From Paraphysomonas bandaiensis (lineage: Eukaryota > Chrysophyceae): a stretch of 64,000 nt of DNA. The stretch lies in NCBI GenBank assembly GCA_965644295.1, contig CBFFRP010000146.1:1-64000 (forward strand). Reading direction: 5' to 3'. The position numbers were made by a program, and so were the translations under genes. The notes under the pieces are model-generated. The model was not told the DNA's origin. It saw only the letters and a program-made list of their open reading frames with translations, and made no database searches. Positions 1 to 9,800 of the stretch are shown in pieces (within the stretch, counting starts at the first letter, position 1; the number at the start of each line of letters is the position of its first letter).

Positions 1-149
1 GGTCGTGAACCTGGTACTCAATCACCTGACAACAAAAGTTTGTTGCAGTCATCCTGATAAAATGCAACCCGCCGCCATGAAGATGAATATGAGATTATAG
101 AGACCGTTAGGAGCATAGAGCCGTCTACGATGTTTTACTTCATCGTAGT

Positions 150-570
150 AATACGGATGGGGATGTTGTAGTGTATCTGCCGCCAGCTGGTCCTGGAGAA
201 GTTCCATCGCTTTGCCGTTTTAGGGACTGCTCCGACAAAGACTCCGCAGAACCTGTTACCTCATTCGAGCGCATAATGGCGTTTGGTCCTAAGATAACTC
301 CCAATCACGATAGAGATGATCCAGAAACGAAAGAACTTCCCTATCATGGAAGGTTTAGCTGGGACCAGTAACAGTGTTGGTGAACTCCTCTACGCTGTGG
401 AGATTCCAGTTGCGTCCGATATAGTGATTGATATTTGGAAGGTACCGGATGATGACATACACCTGGGCAACTACAACTATTCAAGGAGTAAAATTTGCTG
501 TATTAGAACGTATATTGTTATGTCGGAATCGAGATGGGGATTCCTACGGTATGGGAATTGAAAGTTGAGG
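150..570 (+). pseudogene. Decayed copia-type reverse transcriptase relic
   Basis: Two overlapping short reading frames keep the order of motifs seen in the C-terminal half of Ty1/copia polyproteins. Near 165-190 there is VYLPPAGPGEVP, which matches the 'VYM.PP' step of copia reverse transcriptase. A FERI...FGPK stretch follows at about 265-300. A phrase like LLYAVEIPVASDIV near 385-430 resembles the 'LLYLA..TRPDI' step before RNase H. Frames change several times and stops intervene, so nothing here is translatable. It does not closely match the intact element at 6.57-12.03 kb and would be another copia lineage. This is pattern matching by eye on a badly decayed sequence. Confidence 0.4.
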
Positions 571-599
571 TCGAACCCGGTTGATGGCAGAATGTTGAT

Positions 600-1778
600 T
601 AGGGAGATAATCAGTGCAGGGTCATAGAATCACTAATACAACAACGCTAATAAACAACATGCTATTCATACTAGTATTTTTTCTTGTAAATATGGCTGGA
701 TATAAGTTTAAGTATGAGGTCGTGAGAAATAGGATATAGCACGTGGTAGCCGAGAGAGATTCATTCCAACATCCCTCAGGTAATAAGGTTCTTACATTGA
801 AAGTTATTATGGATTTTGGAAGCATTGAGAAAGAGCAAAGGTCAAGCAATTATTTAACGTCCAGTCAGAACTTCAACTAAACAGCCAGCACGGTGTGATA
901 TCATTAGGTGAATGACATATTATTAGCAATAGATAATGGATATTACATATAATAAAAGCAACACTGTTAGAAGTGAAACAAGTAGCTAAACAAAGAGATA
1001 CAAACGAAATGCTATGAAGATTAAAAATTTAGACTCATTCTAATGTAGAAGCTCGCATACTAGTGTAATGCCTAGCCTCCCACATGAGACAGCACGGTGT
1101 CAGCCCCTACTAGGAATAGCATTGCAACCATCCTAAAGATCGTCTTGATAAAATGTGAAAAATATGGATTAGTAAAAAGCGCTTGTCCCAATATTCTAGT
1201 AACGTAAGTATTGTAGGATTAGTACAGTGCTTAAATCCGCGCCGATGATAAGAAGAATAACGGTCGGTTGTGGAAGTGATGACTCACCTCACATACCAGG
1301 GCGTAGAACAGGCAGCGAGCGTATAATTGACAATAATGACTCTCAGCTTAAAGCAGCCTGTTGTGCATATCTATGAACAATAATACTGTGTGATATACTT
1401 AGCTTTTATATATCTATGTATCTAGTATCTATGTATTTAGATATCTAGATATCTATGTAGCTATATAGTAGTGTATCACAGATGCGAGTATCTACTCTGT
1501 ACATCTACAGCTGGACTATGATGAGCAGCGGTACGTACGTACTTCATAGATAAGCTTTTTCTATATGTTGGATATGTATGTATTTCTCGTACATACAGGC
1601 TGTATACACAGCAGTACATCTAGCAGTACTGTACTGCTGTATATATACGTGTGTATCTGTCATATCTGTGCTGTTGCAGAATTAATTCAGTTAAGTGGCA
1701 TATAAGTCGACTCGTCGAACATATTAGATCATCTCTGTAATAATTTCTCGTACTGGTGTATGCTCTACTGATAGTAGA
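600..1778. other. AT-rich spacer upstream of the C2-domain gene
   Basis: No supportable gene is seen. Positions 1400-1480 are low-complexity sequence built from TATCTA/GTATCTA words. The last 200 bases contain repeated GTAC/CTGTA words and a short palindrome, and probably hold the promoter of the C2 gene at 1779. Confidence 0.5.
1622..1638. promoter_or_regulatory. Perfect GTAC-centred palindrome upstream of a gene
   Basis: AGCAGTAC-T-GTACTGCT has two perfect 8-base arms around one central base, about 140 bp before the ATG of the C2 gene. Related GTAC/CTGTAC words recur upstream of other genes (23.65-23.99, 32.46-32.56, 48.23-48.29 kb). A dimeric transcription-factor site is possible but unproven. 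Confidence 0.3.
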
Positions 1779-2516
1779 ATGAGTGAGTACATTGTAGTTC
1801 AGAATTCTAAGTATTGGAACAGTTGGCGAGCATCGAAAGTCTATTCGCTACAAGTCAATATATACAGTGGCAATATTGAGTGCGAACCATCTAGTGCTAT
1901 TCGCCCCTCACAGATTGATCCTTACGTTGTTTGTTTTCTTGCAAGAGATCGATCCTTAAGTAAGAAGAAAACTACAATACTGAAGAAAACTGTTCGACCG
2001 GTATGATAAGGCGACTGCTTATATATGACTCTAACAAATATGTTTTCTGTCATGTAGGTATGGAACGAGTGCGTGCTATTTACGGGACTGGATATTCAGG
2101 ATAAATTTTGTATTGAATTAAAAATGCCAGCATGGGGGCCCATTAATCCTGTTCTTGCACACTACGCCTTTACGTTGGAAGAGCTGCTCGTATTCAGTGC
2201 TGACGACCTTGAATGCAAGACATTCAAGTTTACGTCCGGTACACCGGGTGTATCAGCTGATGTCACGTTGGGATTTGTTCTTGATGCCCCGGTGTCGTGT
2301 TTGCAAGTACCCGATTTGCAGGCAGAAGGCGCCCATGCCAACCAGATACTCGGCGAAAATGCTTCTGGTGAACTTCCTGTATTCCTTAACACACACGGTG
2401 CATTCGCCAGCTTCTCTTTCTATGCGGACTCTCATCAGTATGTGGAGGAATATGGTCAAGTTGTTCCCCATGATAGTACAGTGAAAAGCCAACCCTCTAA
2501 TGTGGTTGCTCTGTGA
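1779..2516 (+). CDS. Small C2-domain protein
   Basis: Two exons, 1779-2000 and 2058-2516, are joined across a 57-bp GT-AG intron and give 226 aa. Residues about 15-140 form one C2 domain, a calcium/phospholipid-binding or protein-docking beta sandwich. The first half has the strand pattern YSLQVNIYSG followed by DPYVVCFL, and the intron join restores KKTTILKKTVRPVWNE, the usual C2 'T....t.nPvWNE' step. The Asp that begins DPYV is a canonical Ca-loop position, but the second acidic loop is not obvious, so calcium binding is uncertain. The remaining C-terminus lacks a recognised domain and there is no membrane segment. The start is the first ATG in frame. The C2 call is firm, but the cellular role is unknown. 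Confidence 0.85.
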
Positions 2517-3001
2517 TGTTTTATTGTTGCCCTTATGAGAAAATGGAACTATTGGAATTAGCGACCTCATTTTGGTGCCTTTGTGATTGAATACTACCCT
2601 CTATGATTGCATGTGATAAATTATGTTTCTCTTCAACCGTCGTAAAAAGGGTTGATGTTGCTGTGCATAGGTAATTCCCGTTCTGTGTGAACTCATATAA
2701 TGCGCCATATTTAGTTCTTCGATTATGTTTTATTATTTAAGTCAAGAGAAATCCGTATTACGAATCGTAATCCTTGAGCAACATTTTCTACAAGCTGGCC
2801 TATATACTTCTGTTGCTGACTTCATATCAGATACTTGTGTATCGTATATAGCGAATTTCAGGAAACGTTTTAATACTAGTTCCGCACCACTGCCATCACC
2901 TTATTACTTATTACGGTGGCACAATGCCATTGATCAAAAACACAAGTACAAAGTCACTTTAAAATATAATGCGCACAAATTACTATGAAAAAGTTACTAC
3001 G
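2517..3001. other. Convergent 3' intergenic spacer
   Basis: This stretch separates the 3' ends of the C2 gene (+) and the glycosyltransferase gene (-). An open frame of 87 codons at 2725-2988 has no motif and codon use no different from spacer. I see no gene. Confidence 0.5.
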
Positions 3002-4810
3002 TTACTGCACACCCCATCCCCTCATATTAGCATGATGTTTCAGGCGTTGCACCATTTCACTGACAACATATTCCGGAGATAGTTTCTGCATTGTTTCTCG
3101 TGCTGCGAAGCCCTTCGCAGCAGCAGTTTGGGGATTCTCAAATACATTTCTCATATGTTGCGAAAGAATCTCCACACTTGGTGACACATATCCATTCAAG
3201 TCATCTTTATCATCTAACGGAACGAGAAACGCATTGGTGTTATCTGCATATGCAGTGGGGCCGGAGTAGTTTGTGACGATGACTGGGAGGCCAATCGACA
3301 TTGCTTCTGCAACTGGTAAACACCATCCTTCACCTATGCTAACCGTAAGAATTCTGTATAATAGCAATACACTTCTGGCAAACCTCTAGTTGGAAGTACA
3401 AATGCATTACTTTCCCAATAAAGCATGCGCATCTCTTCCCTTGTCATCTCCGGTGATCGATCTGATAGGATGTGTATATATCAGTAATATGTGAAAACAA
3501 AAACAAAAGAATATACCGGGAGGTACAGTACAATCTCCACATCCTATATCTACCTTAGCAAGATCAGACAGAGGTTTCCCGAAGTAATTACGAGCATAGT
3601 TTGCTATGTTTTGCGAAATGTTCTTATCCCCTCTGAGGAAGTTTGGTCGATAAGTGTGCAAACGCAAAACCACATTGTCCACAGGTGAAAACACCGACCA
3701 ATAGGCCTGAAGCAGGACATCCCAGCCCTTCCGATGTTCCCACTTGAACACAGATAAAAACTGAAAAGGACCAGGTGATTGGGTACATTGGGCAATATCA
3801 TCTGGGCTCCTCGGGTGAAAGAGTTTGGTATCGACTGCCTCTGGAACGACGATTACACTGGGTAGGCGCAAATTGAGTTGAGATGAAAGCGCAGAGAACA
3901 CTCCCCTGTGCCACTCTGTCGGCACCCATATTTCGTCCATCCTACTAGCACATTGAATTACCTCATATTCTTCCCGATTGAGCCCGACAGAATGAAAGCT
4001 CTTCTCGCCTCTCTCAAGCATATACCGACCAATCCATATGGTATTTATATCACGGGGAAGAGTATTGATCGACTGGTTTTGATATACGCAGGTTGTTCCA
4101 TGAAATATAATAGCACGTGGTGCCGGAAGACGAGTCGTGATGGCACCTATCGATGAAGGCGCAGCTCTAGGTCCAACAAACGATCCACGTTGACAGTTAG
4201 ACCCTAAGGGAGTGACTTCTCCTTCTTGTCTGTTGGCAATATATTGTCCCTGCAGTGAGCACCCAGGACCAGAAGAACAGTCATCTCCAAAACTCCATGC
4301 TACACACATAGGGTCTTCAACACATGCAGCACAGCATTTTTCTACAGAAATTGGATCAGGACTCACAATAGTCGGCCTAGCCAAGTTATAGAACTGATGA
4401 CGGGTGTCGGGCTTAAATGTGCGCATCTCTTGGCATAGCGAAATATCTAAGGTTCGGGACATATTATTAAACTTCAAACTATAACCCTGACTTCTATACG
4501 TGCGATTTGGGCTTGTCAGCTGCAGAATATGTTCTTTCTCGCTGGGAAACAGTTGACTGAGGATACTGGATGAGGAATCCGCTGCACTTTCATGCAAAGA
4601 AGAGTTAAAAAAAGACTTCGAAACCCGACAATGAGGTAGTATAGTTCTCATGGCAGATGAAATGCCAATCAGTTCAAAGAAGAATCCATGAGACGATAGC
4701 TCGGACCCTTGAATGACCCAGTCGATATCCATTTCCAGTGGATCCACTCTATCTCCTACGATACATCTTGCTAGAAGAACTACTAACATGACGCATCTTG
4801 ATGTCTTCAT
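3002..4810 (-). CDS. Secreted PAN/apple-domain family 4-type glycosyltransferase
   Basis: Three exons on the minus strand (4810-3517, 3461-3384, 3333-3002) give 567 aa; the introns are 55 and 50 bp. The N-terminus has a hydrophobic signal segment (VMLVVLLARCIVG). Residues about 140-210 are a Cys-rich PAN/apple-like module with CCAACVEDPMCVAWSF. From about residue 225 the protein is a GT-B glycosyltransferase with a WVPTEWHR step and FLSVFKWEHRKGWD (start of the C-terminal Rossmann fold). Splicing across both introns restores NAFVLPTRGEGWCLPVAEAM followed by GLPVIVTNYSG, the nucleotide-sugar binding signature with its conserved Glu. Sugar donor and acceptor cannot be read from sequence. Likely Golgi/ER lumenal, with the PAN module perhaps binding glycans or proteins. 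Confidence 0.88.
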
Positions 4811-5840
4811 TGCTTGCTAGTTTACACAGCAAGCTGCAAGATGGAGTCTCTTCTTGTCTATAGATGCACTGTGCTGTGGTCGTATATATATATGTATTAA
4901 GATCATTGCCAGTTACTCCACCAGTGGGACTCTAATACAGTGTATTCTTCTTTAGAATACGGTATCTCTCTATCAGTTCTCGATATCGTCAATGGATTGT
5001 ACCATAGGGTTACAATTTCCAATAACGGACATTTTTACCATTAAAAAAACCGGGTTTCATTTGAAAAAACCCAGGTTTATTTGTAAAAAAGCCAGTTTTC
5101 GTTTAAAAATTCTGATATTTTGCATAAAAATCAGTTTTTGGATATTATTTTTATATGTATATCAACTTCCACAGGAGCGACACACACATAAACTACAGCC
5201 GGAGTAGCCGAGACTCGTCGGGGTTGCTTGGCACTCTCTCAGCACTCTGCACTCAGATACACGTACAAAACCAGATCATCAGGAGCGAGCAGCGAACACA
5301 TGATCATGAGTATTGTTATTATAATGTGTGTGTTGTAATCACTACTTGTATAGTGTGGTTGAGATGTAGTGTGATGCACACCGACATACACAACACGTAT
5401 ATGCAGAGGGAAGGAGTTCATCAGCTGTGCACTGTGATCTCCGCACATATATCCATATTACACTGATACACATGTACATTGTGCTGTAATTCCATCTTCT
5501 TCTTCAATGATTATGGTGGTGTTAGCGCCAGGCAGATATGTTTGACACGCGAAGATTCTGTCATGGTGAAGGTGCTGGAGCGAATCCCCAACAGGCACAG
5601 GAGGACCAATTTGGCAGTGGTTCAGATGCTCAGACTCGTGGAGGAACAAGTTGAAGTTCCCCTACAGCATATCAGACAGGAGATATGTGCATGGCGATCT
5701 GTATCATGCAGATGTGGTTATGTTTCACGAAGGGATGTTCGCACCCAGCCTATTGAGAAGACGAATTACAGGTCTCATGGCGTGCACCTAGTTCTCTGGG
5801 CAGGTGTCGATTCAAGATACAGAAGTTAATCAGAGGTTGA
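4811..5840. other. AT-rich spacer with short degenerate tandem repeat
   Basis: This is the divergent upstream region of the glycosyltransferase. Short open frames at 4992-5207, 5155-5466 and 5479-5829 have no recognisable motif; the first merely reads through a repeat. No gene is supported. Confidence 0.4.
5036..5145. repeat. Degenerate ~22-bp tandem repeat of A-tract/GGTTT units
   Basis: Four to five units of the form A(5-7)-CC-(G/A)GGTTT-ATTTG follow one another with increasing drift. The unit pairs an A-tract with a T-tract, so a weak hairpin or bent DNA is expected. Similar A-tract runs occur at 34.88-34.97 kb. Confidence 0.45.
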
Positions 5841-5955
5841 TATGAAAGAAGTATAAAATTATGTTGTTGATGTGTTTTACACGACAATGCATAATTGCCT
5901 ATGCAATAATAATCTATCTAGTCTAAAAACTTATCTTTTCTTTCACGATCTAGAC
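5840..5955 (+). repeat. Degenerate LTR end related to the copia family
   Basis: The stretch ending at about 5950 contains AATCTATCTAGTCTAA, an A/T-rich link and ACGATCTA. These match the last 50 bases of the intact copia LTR (AATCTATCTAGTCTAACAAC...GATCTAAG) and the solo relic at 25.77-26.14 kb. An AAGTATAAAA TATA-like box lies about 60 bp upstream, as in that relic. No internal element sequence follows, so this is a solo or truncated LTR. Confidence 0.5.
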
Positions 5956-6571
5956 AAGTAAAAATATTCAAAAGTCAATAGAAGACTTTACATGGACCAA
6001 GTCATTACCAAAAGTGGAACTAATGTGAAAAAATTATCAGATATATAACATAAAGCACAAAATTCATTACTATGTACAATGTCAAGTTATCAAGTTATGA
6101 CACTATTGGATGATTTACTAATTTAACTGGACGATTATTTCCTCATTGATCTTCATATAATTATTATAATCAATATCTCTTTTCATTCATCAATTTCATG
6201 TAATCTCTACGACCAATCATTTCTCGTAAGATATTACATCGTCACTATCTTGTATGATCAATATATTATATTCAGTTTCATTACTATGTAGGAAAATAGG
6301 TCAAACGGGACGCATGTCATACTTTCAGCTGTAGCCATCATGTTGTTAGTTCTCATAATACTGTTAACTACTACTGTATTCTTCGACTAACGGTCATAAT
6401 TCCAATACCTTAGAATTACAGCTCTTAATTGCTCAGGCAGAGAGAGCAAAACTCAACATAGAAGTAGATACAATCATATCTTTTTAAATACTACCATAAT
6501 TTTTTAAACAACTTCCAACTAGCTAAGTATCATGTTTCTAATTACTGCAGAGTACATTACCTGGTAAAAAT
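5956..6571. other. AT-rich spacer before the copia element
   Basis: No gene or strong motif is visible. The last five bases (6567-6571, AAAAT) are the left target-site duplication of the copia insertion. Confidence 0.5.
6567..6571. repeat. Left target-site duplication
   Basis: AAAAT directly precedes the 5' LTR and is repeated directly after the 3' LTR at 12027-12031, as expected for copia integrase. Confidence 0.9.
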
Positions 6572-6864
6572 TATTAGAATATGGACTGTATCCTAGTATA
6601 TTCAATGTGGTACTTGAAGACAATGTACGAGAATACAGTGAAGTATGGTGATGTGTAGATGCTGTTATGATATTGAGAAAACTGAAATAGTTTGCTCTTT
6701 CAAGATATGTTTAGTAGCGAAAGGTCTACAGAAGTAGTGATTTATGCATGGCACAAAACGAGCTTGTGTTGTTTAACACAATTTGTGTAAACGATATTAA
6801 TAAATCTATCTAGTCTAACAACTTAATCTCTCTTTGATCTAAGTAAAATGAGCATTTCCCAACA
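6572..6864 (+). repeat. Copia 5' LTR
   Basis: This 293-bp LTR matches 11734-12026 base for base as far as I can follow. It should carry the element's promoter and the polyadenylation signal (AATAAA-like words near 6801). Its last 17 bases are coding: the gag-pol ATG is at 6848 inside the LTR. Confidence 0.97.
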
Positions 6865-9800
6865 TGGTAGCGAGCGAGGAGGAGAGAAGGAGGATAGAGG
6901 AGTAGTTCCTCAGTTCAACGAGACTAACGTTGAACAATGGATTGAGGACTTCGAGACATTCCTTATGAGGAAGGAACAAAGCGAGGTAGCGGTGGAACTG
7001 CCACCTAAGGAGAGCGACTTCGGGGAGCAGCCACTTACGTTGATGGAGGAGAAGGCGTACAGACAGGCTGTGAAGAGGTATTGGAAGGCGAACGCCATAG
7101 CTTATTCTTACTGCAGGGATGCGGTGCAGCATTCCCCGAAAGCGCTGCGTAAATTCCATCTTACCCACAAAGCGTTCAAGGCAGAAGGGAGTGGTGTAAA
7201 CAGGTTCAAAACACATGTAATGATTGATGAGTTGAAGAAGTGTTTTGCTGGAGGGAAGCAAAATAGGATCAGTGACCTCTTAACTCAATATGGTTCTTTC
7301 CGTATGCGTCCGGAGGAGACGGCGAAGGACTACGTACTACGGTTCGAACTACTGCTGAAGGAACTACAGGAGCAGCAGCAGGATATCTCGGAGGTATCAA
7401 AAACAAGTCGACTACGAGAAGGCTTGCTCAATGAAGAGTATGCTCAACTGAGAGTTGGATTATACTTGATGGATGATGATGTTAATTATGTAACTGTATC
7501 ACGTAAGATAGAAGGCTATGATGATACTATGGCTGGGAAGGAAGCGTTGGAGAAGAAGCGTAAAAGAGTGGAGGAGCTGAACCTGATAGACAGTAAGAAA
7601 CGATATCGCAGAGAGAGGGATCATCGTAAGAAGAACAACGGTAAGAAGAAGCCGATGAAGAAGGATACAGAGATTACAGGGCAGCGACCTGGAAGTGCCG
7701 AATATACTGGGTGCAGAAATTGTAAGTCAAAGGAACATCTTGCCATCGATTGTCCAGCATCGAAAAAGAAGTACTCGCAAAGCAAGAGCAAGGCTGTGAG
7801 GTTTCAAGATGGAAGGAAACCAGACAAAAGACTACTTACAGTTGAAAACATCAGGCGTGGAGAGCCAGCGGATTTGTCTGACGAAGACGAAGCAAATATG
7901 ATCGAGCAACAGGAAGAGTATCACTTGTCATGTAATGTGTATGAGACGAATATATGCAGTAGTGTGCATGAGGATATTCACTATACATACATTGATACCT
8001 GTTGTTCGTCATCAATGTTTTTGATAAATGATGTGAATATACTTGATAGTCATATGCACACATCAAAGGTTATTAATGGTTCGAAAAAAGGGTCAGAGAT
8101 ATGCGTCACGAGTGTAGGTTCCCGTGGAGCATGGAAGAACATTGAGGTATCAAGTCAGATAAATCGGTGTCTTTGTTCTGGACGGAAGTTGAACGATATG
8201 GGATATCGATTTACTGTATGGTATGGTATACAGATATATGACAGAAATACGGATGAGCTGGTGTTGGAGGGACCTATGAAGAATGGAATGACTGCTGTGC
8301 CAACACAGCAGTTATTGGAGCTTCCAGACGTATCGACATCCAGTGATTCAGAAGTAAATCTCAGTGACCGTACGGGTGAGGATGAACTGGAGCTGTTACA
8401 TAGGAGAGCGGGTCATTTTAACAAGCATGCGTTGGTAGAAGCCCACAAAAGAATGCTAATTATTGGGACTGGACTGAAACGAAAACATCTCTCGAAACGT
8501 GTTTCCAAAGAACAGTGTCTATGTGATGTATGCGCCAGGGCGAAGATCACCAGAGTAAGTTTTCGGACAAAGGATGAGGACTCCGTTCGTCCAAATTTCT
8601 CGGCCGATATAGCAGTATACTTAAATTGTCCAGCTCGAGGAGGGGAAATATATGTGCTCAAACTAACACACCATGCCAGTCGGATGTTCTGGTCGGAAGG
8701 GCTTGTTCATAGGACTGGGTCATCGGTACTGCAGGTTTTCAAGAAGATTTTTGAAGGAGATGTGAAAAGGTACAAATTAGAAATGCATCATTACCATGCA
8801 GATGGAGCAGGGGAGCTAATATGTGATGAGCTGCGACAATATCTTAGGTCACAGGGTTGCTATCAACATACGTGGAGCTCTACGGACTCTCCTGAGATGA
8901 ACGCGATTGAGGAGCGGAAATTCAGGACCTGTGGTGAGATGACATTAGCGATGCTGATTCAGTCAGGATTGCCTTCACAGTTTTGGCTAGATGCCTACAT
9001 GGCAGCCAGGTACATATTAATTCGATTGCCTACAAAGACAGCGAAGGGGTATATGTCCCCTCTTGAATTTTTGACTGGTGAGGCTCCCAACCTGAAATAT
9101 CTCAGAGTATGGGGGTGTCGTGCGTATGTCCTCACTACAAAGGCGGATCGACGGAAAGACTGGGACGACAAGGCCCTTATCGGATATCTGATAGGATATT
9201 CAGATGAAAAGGTAGGATATGATGTATATCTACCTGCGACTGATAGGGTCGTCACGTCGGTACATGTATTAACTGATGAGTCCATACCGTCACGCTCGGA
9301 GAGCTATTTCGCTGAGATAGATGCTCTTCGAGTGAAGGAGGCCGAGAGACCGAAAATTGTGTCTGACTATGCGGGCTTAGAAGGTACATATCATATTGAT
9401 GATGAGGATGGTCTTCTCTACAAGACCACGAGAGTAGTAGAACGAAAGGGGGTAATAGTAGCCTATCGATCTCTGGTAACTGCAGGTCGGAAGCATATCG
9501 AGCACCGGGTGCCGATTCACGTCGAGGACGTAGTGCGAATGACTGCAGAAACTCCCGGGAATACCGGATATATAGGAAAGGGGGACGCCCTGAGTACTAT
9601 GCCAGCCAGGGTGCTGGACCAGGGAAGACCTGGAGGGTTACAGGAGAGTCCTGACCCAACCTGTCAGGAGACAGCTGTGAGGTTGCAGACCTCTGAAGAC
9701 TATGAGTCTGGGGTTGTGAGCGGGGCTCCTCCCACAACGCACGATGTGCGTGCTCAGGATGAGCAAGGTACGGGTTCTTATATACCTCGTCGACCGATTG

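Noticed and set aside
2725-2988. 87-codon frame between the C2 and glycosyltransferase genes
   Set aside because: No motif, AT-biased composition and position in convergent 3' regions.
5479-5829. 116-codon plus-strand frame
   Set aside because: No recognisable domain or splice continuation, next to LTR debris, so coding status cannot be supported.
6839-7261. 140-codon minus-strand frame inside the copia gag region
   Set aside because: It is antisense to the intact gag-pol and has no motif of its own.
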